From Oceanibium sediminis (GTDB lineage: Bacteria; Pseudomonadota; Alphaproteobacteria; Rhodobacterales; Rhodobacteraceae): a stretch of DNA of 64,000 nucleotides. The position numbers and the translations under genes were made by a program. The stretch spans positions 124,001 through 188,000 of the forward strand of contig NZ_QGNX01000003.1 in assembly GCF_003265325.1 (NCBI RefSeq). The letters run 5' to 3'. The notes under the pieces are model-generated. The model had not been told where the DNA came from. It saw only the letters and a list, made by a program, of their open reading frames with translations, and did no database searches. This document shows positions 54,073 to 62,112 of this stretch, piece by piece (the first letter of the stretch is position 1; each line of letters begins with the position of its first letter).

Positions 54073-54944
54073 GGGGTTTCCTTCCGGGGGGTGGCGGGGG
54101 GCGTGGCGTCGGCCAGCAGCAGGGTGGTGTCGGTCGCCTCGAACGCCGCATGCTGTTCCTGTGACAGGTTGGAGTCGGTGACGATGATATCCACGTCCGA
54201 GAGGTCGCAGATGTGGTGCAGGGCAGGGCTTCTGAGCTTGGTGGAATCGACCAGCACCACCACCCGCCGGCTGGCGCGGATCATCGCGCGGTTCAGATGC
54301 GCTTCCTCCTCGCCATAGGTGGACAGGCCGTGTTCCGGGTGCAGGCTGTCGGCGCCGATATAGGCGGTGTCGATGTTCATCTCGGCCAGGTTCGCCTCGG
54401 CCATGCGGCCCCCCAGCGCCATGGCCCCGGCGCGCAGGGTGCCGCCGGGCATGATCAGCCGGTGCTGATCGGACTGGCGCAGGATCAGCACGTTGTTCAG
54501 GCTGGTCGTCAGGATCGTCTTGCCGGGGGCCGAGGTCAGACAATCCGCCAGCCGCTGCAGCGTCGAGCCGGAGTCGAGCAGCAGCGTGCTGTCATCTGCG
54601 GTCAGGGCGGCGGCGCGCGCGGCGATGGCCTGTTTCGCGGCGCGGTTGACGGCCTGCTTGTCGCGCAGGCGCGGCTCAAGGGTCGCCGAAGCCGCCGCGT
54701 CGCTGGCCGCAAGCGACATGGCGAAGGCCAGCCGCAGGTCTGGCAGGCCCTGGTAGCCGTAGTGGCGCGCGAAGCGGATCAGCGTCGGCTCGCTGACCTG
54801 GATCCGCTGGGCGAGGACTCGCATGGGGCTGTTGATGAACTCTCCGGGGGTGGACATCACGAAGTCGGCGATCAGGCGGAACGCGCGGGACAGGGACTCC
54901 CGGTCGTCGCTGATCCGCTGAAGAATTGTCCCGCCTTCGGTCAC
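54069..54944 (-). CDS. Hybrid transcriptional regulator: RpiR-type HTH plus DeoR-type sensor
   Basis: The 291-residue protein begins with an RpiR-family HTH domain (residues about 8-80): LSRAFRLIADFV, the recognition region VLAQRIQVSEPTLIRFARHYGYQGLPDLR, then LAFAMSLA. The rest (about 100-255) is a DeoR C-terminal sensor: LLLDSGSTLQRLADCL, MPGGTLRAGAMALGG, AYIGADSLHPEHGLSTYGEEEAHLNRAMI and VLVDSTKLRSPALHHICDL. RpiR proteins normally carry a SIS sensor, and DeoR proteins their own short HTH. It starts at GTG 54944, with GGAGG five bases upstream. It leads the amino-sugar operon and probably controls it. Both halves fit phosphosugar sensing. Confidence 0.85.
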   Translation of the reverse strand: MTEGGTILQRISDDRESLSRAFRLIADFVMSTPGEFINSPMRVLAQRIQVSEPTLIRFARHYGYQGLPDLRLAFAMSLAASDAAASATLEPRLRDKQAVNRAAKQAIAARAAALTADDSTLLLDSGSTLQRLADCLTSAPGKTILTTSLNNVLILRQSDQHRLIMPGGTLRAGAMALGGRMAEANLAEMNIDTAYIGADSLHPEHGLSTYGEEEAHLNRAMIRASRRVVVLVDSTKLRSPALHHICDLSDVDIIVTDSNLSQEQHAAFEATDTTLLLADATPPATPRKETP

Positions 54945-54970
54945 GTGTCCCTCCACCTTCCGCGCAGAGA

Positions 54971-55092
54971 GTTTCACAAAACTACATAATGGGCAAGCCG
55001 GGTGTTTTCTGGATCGGGGTTTAAGAGCGGTTTCCCTCCAAGCCCGCCGCATTCTTGCGCGGTTTTTTGAAGATATGTTCGCAAAACTACGT
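54971..55092. promoter_or_regulatory. Pair of direct repeats upstream of the hybrid regulator gene
   Basis: TTCACAAAACTACAT (54971-54985) and TTCGCAAAACTACGT (55078-55092) match the pattern TTCRCAAAACTACRT and lie 107 bases apart in the promoter region of the operon. Read on the minus strand they contain YGTAGTTTTGYGAA, which resembles the GTAGTTTT core of operators bound by RpiR-family proteins such as HexR. They are good candidates for the sites of the hybrid regulator. Confidence 0.6.
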
Positions 55093-55121
55093 TTCGCGGC
55101 GGCCAATGAACGCCCCGCCGC

Positions 55122-56090
55122 TCATTGGTGTGAGACGATGACCACGGTCCTGTCGTCGAAATACTCGTCACTGGTGGAGCCCTTCACCGTGGCGAAATGG
55201 CCGATCTTGTGAAAATCGGTTTCCTCCGCGCCGTGAAAGGCGGCTTCCCAGGCAGCGACGGACACGCCCTCGGGATGGTCGGGGTAGCCGTCCGAGAATA
55301 TCTCGATGCTTTGCACCTGGCTTTTCGGCAGCGTCACCTCGAGCAGTTCCCCGCGCGTGGGCAGGTCCCCGTTCATCGTGTCAAAGCCGAGCGGCGTGTC
55401 GGTCCGGTTGGCGAAGTGGTACTGCACCTGGATGCCCCCGCGCAGGAAGTCGGTGATCTCCGGCGTCAGCTCGGGGATGGAGATCGCCGAGAGGGTCGTA
55501 TCGATCACGGTTTGGGCGGTTTCCGTGTCCAGGGTCGCCTCTGCCACCGCATTGTCCAGCCCCAGCAGGATCGCGCGCCGGGTCATCCGCTCGATCCTGT
55601 CCAGGTCAGCGTCCCCGTCGCGGGCCCTGAGGTGCTTGAACACCGCCACCCGTGCATGGGTCGAGATGGAGTCGATGATCTTCTCGCGGTGGATCAGGTC
55701 GGTACCGTTTACCCGGATGCCGCTGTCGCCAAGGGCCAGGAAACGCCAGGTTTCCCCGCAGTCCAGCGCGAAGGCCAGCGTGGTCGAGGGCGGGATCGGC
55801 AGGTTCAGCTCCGCGGTATGTGCTTTCAGGGCTTCGGCCAGCCGGGCGATGATCTCACCCCCCGAAAGCCGCCGGGTGCCCGGTTCCAGCGCCAGGCGCA
55901 GCATTGCTTGTGAGACGGTCAGCGCCGCCAGCCGGCCCGCGCCGATCCCATCCACGATGGTGCCGCGCGGATCGGTCGCGCCGTCGAAGACGCCATAAAG
56001 CACCCCGGGCGCGACGACGGGCACATCGTCCCCGGGGCGCAGGCCATCCCGGAACTTCGAGACATTCAGGACTTCGGTTTTCATGGGCAT
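55122..56090 (-). CDS. PP2C-type protein phosphatase-like protein
   Basis: The 322-residue protein shows the PP2C metal and phosphate motifs in order: VFDGATD (34-40), LALGDSGI (118-125), FSDGYPD (265-271) and DDRTVV (312-317). It is a metal-dependent Ser/Thr phosphatase fold without membrane segments or signal peptide. It is the last gene of an AfuABC/FbpABC-type importer operon, two bases after the permease stop. The start could be ATG 56090, ATG 56084 or a GTG at 56096 that overlaps the permease stop as GTGA. A role in dephosphorylating the imported ligand, or in controlling the transporter, is possible; neither is shown by sequence. Confidence 0.8.
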   Translation of the reverse strand: MPMKTEVLNVSKFRDGLRPGDDVPVVAPGVLYGVFDGATDPRGTIVDGIGAGRLAALTVSQAMLRLALEPGTRRLSGGEIIARLAEALKAHTAELNLPIPPSTTLAFALDCGETWRFLALGDSGIRVNGTDLIHREKIIDSISTHARVAVFKHLRARDGDADLDRIERMTRRAILLGLDNAVAEATLDTETAQTVIDTTLSAISIPELTPEITDFLRGGIQVQYHFANRTDTPLGFDTMNGDLPTRGELLEVTLPKSQVQSIEIFSDGYPDHPEGVSVAAWEAAFHGAEETDFHKIGHFATVKGSTSDEYFDDRTVVIVSHQ

Positions 56091-56092
56091 GG

Positions 56093-57754
56093 TCACAGGA
56101 AGGCTGAGTCCCGGTTTTCGGCGAAGCGGAAGACGGTGTAGACGCAGATCCCCGTGCACAGCAGCAGCACGGTGGACAGCGCGGCGGCCAGGCCGAATTC
56201 CCCGTCCAGCACCGCGAGGTAGATCTTCACCGGCATGGTGATGGTGCCCGAGTCGTAGATGATCAGCGTGGACGAAAGCTCGTTGATCGCGGTGATGAAG
56301 CTCATCAGCGAGCCTACGATCAGCCCCGGCAGGATAAGCGGCACGGTCACCTTCAGGAAAGCGACCAGCGGCGGCGCGCCCAGATTGATCGCCGCCTCCT
56401 CCATCGAGGGTTTTACCTGCCTCAGGTTCGAGGTGGTGGAGCGCACCCCGTAGGGCAGGCGTCGGATGAAATAGATCATGATCAGCAGGGCCGCCGTGCT
56501 CATCAAATCGAAAGAGCCGCTGCGGAAGGTGGTGACGAAGCCGATCGCCATGACCACGCCCGGCACCAGGTAGGGCATCATCATCAGGAAATCGATCGCG
56601 CCCGACGCGGCGGTTTCCCGGCGCACGATCACGTAGCTGATCAGCGCCGAGAAGGCCGAGATCAGCACCACCGCGGCAAGCGAGAACAGGAAGCTGTTGC
56701 GGATCGCCTCGGGCGCGTCGTGCAGGATGCGCCCGTAGCTTTCCAGCCCGTAGCCGCCGACGAAGACGGGCCCCTTGGTCTTCAGGAACGAGGTGTAGAC
56801 CACGACAAGGTTCGGGAACATCGCCAGCAGCACGACGCCATGGCAGAAGACATGCATCAACAGGTTGCGCGCCCCGCCAAGCTTCGCCTTCACCGGGAGG
56901 TTGGTCAGCGAGGAGGCATAGCGGCGGCGCGCAAGGATCCGGCGCTGAATCACCAACGCGATCATGGAGATCGCCATCATGATGATCGAGACGGTCACCG
57001 CCATAGTCGGCAGGCCGCCCAGTTCAGACCGGTAGGACGCATAGGCGATTGTGGACAGCGTGCGGAACCCGCGGCCCAGGATGGCCGGTGTTCCGAAGTC
57101 CGCGATGGACAGCACGAAGCAGATGATCGCGCCGGTGGAGATCGCCGGAAAGACCAGCGGCATGGTGACCTTGAAAAACCGCTGCCACGGGGTGCAGCCA
57201 AGGTTCTCGGCCGCGTCCTCGAAGGACTTGTTGACCGAGTTCAGCGCCGTCTGGGTCATCAGGAACACGAAGGGGAAGAACTTCAGCGTGAAGACCAGGA
57301 TGATCCCGTGCGCGCCATAGATCGTGGGTGTTGATATGCCGAGCGAGGCGAAGAAATTGGTGATGAACCCGTTCGAGCCCAGCATCATGATCCAGGCATA
57401 GGCCCCGATGAAGGGCGGCGCGACAAGGACAAGGATCGCGAGGGTGGAAATCAGCGCGCGTCCCCGGATGTGGAAGCGCGCGGTGAAAAAGGCCAGCGGC
57501 ACCCCCAGAAGGCAGGCTCCGAGCGTGCCCATCAGCCCGACGAACAGCGTGTTCTTCAGGCCCTTGAGGTAGTAGTTCCGGGTGAACACCTCGACGTAGT
57601 TGCCAACGGTGAAGGCGCCGGTATCCGCGTCCACGAAGCTCAGCGACAGCACCCGCAGGATCGGAACGATCAGCAGCAGCGCCAGGACGGCAAGGACCAG
57701 TATGGTGACGCCGGTCCAGAAATCCGGGCGCAGGCGGGCGGCTGCGGCTTTCAT
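56093..57754 (-). CDS. ABC transporter permease, fused double-domain AfuB/FbpB type
   Basis: The 553-residue protein has about 12 helices and two permease domains, each with an EAA loop: FEDAAENLGCTPWQRFFKVTMPL in the first and MEEAAINLGAPPLVAFLKVTVPL in the second. This fused form is typical of ferric-iron, thiamine, 2-aminoethylphosphonate and hexose-phosphate (Afu) importers. The ATG at 57754 overlaps the ATPase stop as ATGA; the longer frame runs into the ATPase gene. It follows a binding-protein gene and ATPase gene and precedes a phosphatase gene. The substrate is probably not iron (see the binding protein entry). Confidence 0.9.
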   Translation of the reverse strand: MKAAAARLRPDFWTGVTILVLAVLALLLIVPILRVLSLSFVDADTGAFTVGNYVEVFTRNYYLKGLKNTLFVGLMGTLGACLLGVPLAFFTARFHIRGRALISTLAILVLVAPPFIGAYAWIMMLGSNGFITNFFASLGISTPTIYGAHGIILVFTLKFFPFVFLMTQTALNSVNKSFEDAAENLGCTPWQRFFKVTMPLVFPAISTGAIICFVLSIADFGTPAILGRGFRTLSTIAYASYRSELGGLPTMAVTVSIIMMAISMIALVIQRRILARRRYASSLTNLPVKAKLGGARNLLMHVFCHGVVLLAMFPNLVVVYTSFLKTKGPVFVGGYGLESYGRILHDAPEAIRNSFLFSLAAVVLISAFSALISYVIVRRETAASGAIDFLMMMPYLVPGVVMAIGFVTTFRSGSFDLMSTAALLIMIYFIRRLPYGVRSTTSNLRQVKPSMEEAAINLGAPPLVAFLKVTVPLILPGLIVGSLMSFITAINELSSTLIIYDSGTITMPVKIYLAVLDGEFGLAAALSTVLLLCTGICVYTVFRFAENRDSAFL

Positions 57755-58830
57755 GTCAGTCGTGCCCCGGTCACGCTGTCCTCGAAGAAGAGCAGGTCGG
57801 CGCGGTCCGCCAGGAACTCGATTGGGCTTCCGGGTTGCAGTTCGATCACTGCCGGGTCGGGGCGTGCGATGCATTTCAGGTCTTCACCGGCTTGCGTGGT
57901 GCCGAAGACCTCCATCTCCCGGCCGATGAAGCTGACCTCGCGCAAGGTAGCGGGCACGCGGATCTGGTGGTCTGCCACCGGGCCGGTGGCGACGCGCAGT
58001 GCCTCGGGGCGGATGGCGCAGGTGATCGTGGCGGGGCGTTCGCCTTTGATTGCGCCGGTCAGGTCGGCGCCCGTCTTCAAGGTCAGGCGGTCACCGTCCT
58101 GCGCGACGCCAAGGAAGTTGTTCGCGCCGACGAAGGTCGCGACAAATCGGTTTTCGGGGCGCAGGTAGATGTCCAGCGGGCTGGCGGCCTGCTGGATCAC
58201 GCCGCCGTACATCACGCAGACCGTGTCGGACATGGCCAGCGCCTCTTCCTGGTCGTGGGTGACGTAGATGGTGGTGATGCCAAGCTCGTTCTGGATCCGG
58301 CGTAGCTCGGCGCGCAAGTCGACGCGCAGCCGGGCGTCGAGGTTCGACAGCGGCTCGTCCATCAACAGGACCTTCGGTTCGATGACGATGGCGCGGGCCA
58401 GGCCGACGCGCTGCTGCTGGCCGCCGGACAATTCATGCGGCATCCGGTCCGCGTAGGCGCCGAGTTGCACCACCTCCAGCACATCCGCGACGCGCTTGGT
58501 GATCTGCGCGGACGCGACCTTGCGCTGCTTCAGCCCGAAGGCGACGTTGTCGCGCACGCTGAGGTGGGGGAAGATCGCGTAATCCTGGAAAACCATGCCG
58601 ACGTTGCGCCGGTAGGCGGGAAGCGCCTCGATGGGGTTGCCGTCTACCCGGATCTGCCCGGAGTTCTGCATGTGGAACCCGGCGATGGTGCGCAGAAGCG
58701 TGGTCTTGCCGCAGCCCGACGGACCCAGAAGCGTGTAGAACGAGCCTGACGGAATAGTCAGCGTGATGTCGGAAAGAGCGACGACAGTTCCGTACAGCTT
58801 GCGCAGGCCGGTTATTTCGACCGAGGCCAT
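57751..58830 (-). CDS. ABC transporter ATP-binding protein (PotA/FbpC/AfuC type)
   Basis: The 359-residue ATPase has Walker A GPSGCGKTT (36-44), signature ELSGGQQQRVGLARA, Walker B VLLMDEPLSNLDARLR and a C-terminal TOBE domain (about 275-350) with regulatory character. It belongs to the spermidine/iron/AEP/Afu class. It lies 78 bases after the binding-protein gene, with a stem-loop between, and overlaps the permease gene by ATGA. Confidence 0.93.
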   Translation of the reverse strand: MASVEITGLRKLYGTVVALSDITLTIPSGSFYTLLGPSGCGKTTLLRTIAGFHMQNSGQIRVDGNPIEALPAYRRNVGMVFQDYAIFPHLSVRDNVAFGLKQRKVASAQITKRVADVLEVVQLGAYADRMPHELSGGQQQRVGLARAIVIEPKVLLMDEPLSNLDARLRVDLRAELRRIQNELGITTIYVTHDQEEALAMSDTVCVMYGGVIQQAASPLDIYLRPENRFVATFVGANNFLGVAQDGDRLTLKTGADLTGAIKGERPATITCAIRPEALRVATGPVADHQIRVPATLREVSFIGREMEVFGTTQAGEDLKCIARPDPAVIELQPGSPIEFLADRADLLFFEDSVTGARLT

Positions 58831-58865
58831 GGTCTCTCTCCGAAACGATGTGAGAAAAAGTAGTG

Positions 58866-58900
58866 CCGGTCCGGGAAGGGCGCTGCCGTTCCCGGACCGG
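58866..58900. other. Perfect 12-bp stem-loop between binding-protein and ATPase genes
   Basis: CCGGTCCGGGAA (58866-58877) and TTCCCGGACCGG (58889-58900) form a perfect stem with an 11-base loop, starting eight bases after the binding-protein stop on the minus strand. It likely raises binding-protein mRNA stability or reduces read-through to the ATPase gene. Confidence 0.6.
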
Positions 58901-58908
58901 AAGCGGGC

Positions 58909-59892
58909 TTACTGAACGTCGAGCACCATGTCCTTCCAGGCGTCGACAAGGCGGGCGCGGTTGTCCGCGGCCCATTTCGCGTCATACCCGACGGAGTTCA
59001 CCTCGCTCAGCGGAATGAGCGCGGCGGTGGAGTCCACGTCCGAGCGGACCGGGCGGCGGCCCTGCTCGGCCACCACGGCTTGGCCTTCGGGCGACAGCAT
59101 GAAGTCGATGAAGGACTTCGCGCCATCGGCGTTCGGCGCGCCCTTGACCAGCGCCATCGCGTCTGGGGCGATTGCCGTGCCTTCGGAGGGGTAGACGATC
59201 TGCACCGGGCCGCCGCCTTCGACGTAGCGCAGGGCGGCGTCTTCCAGGGTTACGCCGATGGCCAGTTCGCCGTCGTTGACGAAACGGGGCACCGCGCCGG
59301 AGCTTTCGGACAGCACGAAGTTGCCCAGCATCCCCTCGTAGACCTCCCAGCCCGCTTCCTCGGACTCGAAGGCCTGAAGCACGGTGGCAAGCTGGATATA
59401 GGCAGAGCCCGACGCATCGGCGCGCGCGGACGATATCATGTCGTCATACTGCGGATCGGCCAGCGCGGCCCAGCTTTCGGGTACCGGCTTGCCGTCGAGT
59501 TTGCCTTCGTTGACGATGAAAGCCATGACGACGGCGGTAAAGGGGGTCCACAGATCGCTTTGCTTCATGCCAGGTGCCAGCTTGTCGGCGCCTGCGGCCT
59601 CATACGCCTCGAACAGGTCGGGGTTGAAGTCGATCACCGTGCCGTCGACGCTCCACAACACGTCGGCCTGCGGGCTGCCGGACTCGGCGGTCAGGCGGTT
59701 CAGCAACTCGCCCGAGCCTGCCTTGATGATTTCGACGCTGTTGCCGGACTGCGCCTCGTACATGGGTACGAGCGCGTCGATGAAGTTCTGCGGAACGGCG
59801 GTATAGACGGTGACGCTGCCCTCCGCCAAAGCCGCGCCGGAGCCGAGTGCAATGGTCGACGCCACCGTCAGTGTGCCAAGAATGCGTTTCAT
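58909..59892 (-). CDS. Extracellular solute-binding protein of an AfuA/FbpA-like importer
   Basis: The 327-residue protein has a signal peptide (cleavage near ALAEG, residue 23) and the fold of iron/AEP/hexose-phosphate binding proteins: VTVYTAVPQNFIDALVPMYEAQSG at the start and IVYPSEGTAIAPDAMALVKGAPN in the C-terminal half. It lacks the paired tyrosines usual near the iron site of FbpA, so an organic or phosphorylated ligand seems more likely. GGGAGGAAG precedes the start by a few bases. It is the first gene of the importer operon and is divergent from a ROK repressor gene. Confidence 0.87.
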   Translation of the reverse strand: MKRILGTLTVASTIALGSGAALAEGSVTVYTAVPQNFIDALVPMYEAQSGNSVEIIKAGSGELLNRLTAESGSPQADVLWSVDGTVIDFNPDLFEAYEAAGADKLAPGMKQSDLWTPFTAVVMAFIVNEGKLDGKPVPESWAALADPQYDDMISSARADASGSAYIQLATVLQAFESEEAGWEVYEGMLGNFVLSESSGAVPRFVNDGELAIGVTLEDAALRYVEGGGPVQIVYPSEGTAIAPDAMALVKGAPNADGAKSFIDFMLSPEGQAVVAEQGRRPVRSDVDSTAALIPLSEVNSVGYDAKWAADNRARLVDAWKDMVLDVQ

Positions 59893-59942
59893 GCTTCCTC
59901 CCATAAAGCAGTTTACCGGGGGTTTTCCCCTCTTGAATCTGG

Positions 59943-59961
59943 TGCGGCAATTGTTGCCGCA
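59943..59961. promoter_or_regulatory. 19-base perfect palindrome between the binding-protein gene and a ROK regulator gene
   Basis: TGCGGCAATTGTTGCCGCA has 8-base perfect arms around TTG, in the middle of the 174-base divergent gap. Its position makes it a strong operator candidate for the adjacent ROK protein. Confidence 0.6.
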
Positions 59962-59984
59962 TATTTTATTGCAATCCAAAATAT
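59961..59984. promoter_or_regulatory. AT-rich dyad next to the palindrome
   Basis: ATATTTT (59961-59967) and AAAATAT (59978-59984) flank a ten-base spacer containing ATTGCAAT. AT-rich arms of this kind are typical of NagC/Mlc-type ROK operators. It overlaps the previous palindrome by one base and may contain promoter elements instead. Confidence 0.4.
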
Positions 59985-60066
59985 AATAAGTGTCAAATGG
60001 ATTCTGTTATTTCCAGAAGCCAATCGGCGCTTTAAGGGATGGCGGCGTGCCGACTTTCAGGGACCC

Positions 60067-61206
60067 ATGACGGAACAGTACAGACTGAACTTCAACGCGC
60101 GTCGGATCATCGCGGCGTTGCGGACACAGGGGCCGCAGTCGCGCGCCGATCTTGCACGCCACCTCGATATCATGCCGTCCACGGTGACCCGGCTGATCAA
60201 GCCGATGGTGGACGGCGGGTTGCTGTCAGAGGAGCCGGACCCGCGACGCCTGGGCATGAAAGGCTACCCCGCGCGGCTTCTGAGCCTGAGGGCGGACGGC
60301 ATGTTCTCGGCCGGGGTCTATATCGATCCGGACCGGATCCTGACCTGCATCACCGACCTTGTCGGAAACGTGCTGGCGGTGGAGGAGAACCAGGTCCCCG
60401 AGCGCTCTTTCGAGGGCATGATGACCGTGGCGGGGAACAGCGTTCAGCGCCTGATCGACAAAAGTGGGATCGAGCGTAGCCGCCTTGCGGGCTGCGGCGT
60501 CAGCTATCCGGGCCAGTATAGCACCGATCCGACGCAGGTGTATCGCATCCGGCAGTTCCGCGACTGGCCTCGGATCAACGTGCTGAAGGACCTGACGCCC
60601 TTCTTCGGGATGCCGGTCAAGCACATGAACGACGCCAAGGCCGCCAGCCTGGCTGAGCTGTACCACGGGGCCTGCCGCAACGTGCGCAACTTCTGCCATG
60701 TCTGGCTGTCATACGGCATCGGCGGGGCGGCGGTGATCGATCAGCGGCTCTACCTCGGGCGCAACCGGCTGGCGGCGGAATGGGGCGGGCTTTTCCCCAA
60801 GTCTAAATCCCGGCCCTCGGGGCAGGATCTGCTGGATACGCTGGCGCGCAACGGGGTCACGCTGGAACGGCTGAACCAGGTCGACGCCCATCATCTGGAC
60901 ATGCCCATCGTGAGGGACTGGCGTGCACAGGCGGCTGAGCAGATGCGCTGGCTTTGCCTCGTGATCGCGCGGACCTACGCGCCCGACGCGATCGTCATCG
61001 GCGGCACCCTGCACCCCGAGATCATCAAGGGCTTCATATCCCACATCCAGGACGCCCCGAACCTGGGTGAGGATTTCTTCGTCACCCCGCCCCGCATCCT
61101 GGCGGCGGAGCAGGACAGCCTGCCGCAACTGGGCGCGGCGGCCCTGCCGATTCACGAGATCTTCAACCCCGCCACCTTCGAGGGGCAGGCCAGCAAGGGC
61201 TGGTGA
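60067..61206 (+). CDS. ROK family transcriptional regulator
   Basis: The 379-residue protein has an N-terminal winged helix (residues about 10-60; SRADLARHLDIMPSTVTRLIKPMV) and a ROK sensor domain with NDAKAASLAEL (about 199-209) and a glycine-rich SYGIGGAAVIDQ. The zinc motif is gone: the region after WGGLFPK reads SKSRPSGQDLLD, with no cysteines. It is divergent from the importer operon and probably regulates it. CAGGGAC lies just before the ATG. A longer in-frame open stretch upstream is antisense to the binding-protein gene and not credible. It is convergent with rapZ. Confidence 0.87.
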   Translation: MTEQYRLNFNARRIIAALRTQGPQSRADLARHLDIMPSTVTRLIKPMVDGGLLSEEPDPRRLGMKGYPARLLSLRADGMFSAGVYIDPDRILTCITDLVGNVLAVEENQVPERSFEGMMTVAGNSVQRLIDKSGIERSRLAGCGVSYPGQYSTDPTQVYRIRQFRDWPRINVLKDLTPFFGMPVKHMNDAKAASLAELYHGACRNVRNFCHVWLSYGIGGAAVIDQRLYLGRNRLAAEWGGLFPKSKSRPSGQDLLDTLARNGVTLERLNQVDAHHLDMPIVRDWRAQAAEQMRWLCLVIARTYAPDAIVIGGTLHPEIIKGFISHIQDAPNLGEDFFVTPPRILAAEQDSLPQLGAAALPIHEIFNPATFEGQASKGW

Positions 61207-61215
61207 GCCGCGCGC

Positions 61216-62112
61216 TCAGGTGCTGGCCATACGCTCTTTGATCTGGGCGATGTTCTTGCGCATGTCGCGGTGGATCACGTCCACGTTGCGGAACTTCTCG
61301 GCCAGCCGCGTGGCCAGTTGCTCGCTGATCGCGACGGAGCGGTGCTGCCCGCCGGTGCAGCCGATGGCGATGACCAGCCGCGCCTTTCCGGCGGCGGCGT
61401 GCAGGGGAACCCAGTGTTCCAGCAGGGGGCAGACGTCATCGATGAAGCGCTGCGCCTCCGGCAGGCCGAGCACGAATTCGGCAACGGGCGCGTCCAGCCC
61501 GCCCAGCACGCGCAGTTCCGGGTCGTAGTAGGGGTTCGTCAGGAAGCGGACGTCGAACATCAGGTCGGCATCCAGCGGCACGCCGTGCTTGAAGCCGAAG
61601 CTCGTCACCTCCACCGCGATATCGAGCCGGACGTCATGGCCCAGCACCATCCGCCCGAGGCGCAGCTTCAACTCTCCAGACTTCATGCGCGAGGTGTCGA
61701 GGATGATGTCCGCGCGGTCCCGGATCGGGGCCAGAAGCCTGCGCTCGGCGGCGATTCCCTCGAACAGGCTGCAATCCTCGCTCAAGGGGTGCTTGCGGCG
61801 GGTTTCGGAATAGCGGCGCACCAGGATGTCGTCGTTACATTCAAGAAACAGGATCTGATGGGGCTTCCCGTCGTCCTTCAGTGTGTCCAGCGCCGACAGA
61901 AGATGGTCGAACATCGCCCGCCCGCGCACGTCCATCGCCACCGCGACAGGGTGATCCTTCGCGGATGTCAGACCCGGCAGGCCCGACAGGTCGCGCAGAA
62001 GCGGCGGCGGCAGGTTGTCGATGCAGAACAGGCCCAGGTCCTCCAGCGCCTTCATGGCCTGGGTCTTGCCCGCCCCGGACATGCCGGTGACGATCAGCGT
62101 GGAATTGGTCAT
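61216..62112 (-). CDS. rapZ: RapZ-like RNase adaptor/nucleotide-binding protein
   Basis: The 298-residue protein matches RapZ/YvcJ end to end: P-loop TGMSGAGKT (9-17), ALEDLGLFCIDNLP (22-35), SETRRKHPL (102-110), ILDTSRM, SFGFKHGVPLDADLMFDVRFL (171-191) and the C-terminal GCTGGQHRSV (251-260). E. coli RapZ senses glucosamine-6-phosphate and directs RNase E to the small RNA GlmZ. In alphaproteobacteria rapZ normally lies with hprK and PTS genes. Here it overlaps an ABC ATPase gene by ATGA, as the last gene of a transporter operon near amino-sugar genes. Where E. coli has NPHW this protein has NPYY (193-196). It may be a second, specialised copy. Confidence 0.88.
   Translation of the reverse strand: MTNSTLIVTGMSGAGKTQAMKALEDLGLFCIDNLPPPLLRDLSGLPGLTSAKDHPVAVAMDVRGRAMFDHLLSALDTLKDDGKPHQILFLECNDDILVRRYSETRRKHPLSEDCSLFEGIAAERRLLAPIRDRADIILDTSRMKSGELKLRLGRMVLGHDVRLDIAVEVTSFGFKHGVPLDADLMFDVRFLTNPYYDPELRVLGGLDAPVAEFVLGLPEAQRFIDDVCPLLEHWVPLHAAAGKARLVIAIGCTGGQHRSVAISEQLATRLAEKFRNVDVIHRDMRKNIAQIKERMAST

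Noticed and set aside
53982-54543. N-terminal extension of the AgaS-like protein
   Set aside because: The extension reads through the regulator gene in another frame and lacks homology. The ATG at 54072 overlaps the regulator stop and fits the family length.
56093-59892. Ferric iron importer
   Set aside because: The fold class includes iron transporters, but the binding protein lacks obvious paired tyrosine ligands, and the neighbours are sugar-phosphate and phosphatase genes.
59080-60066. Long N-terminal extension of the ROK regulator at 60067
   Set aside because: It would be antisense to the binding-protein gene and the operator region. The winged helix starts right after the ATG at 60067.
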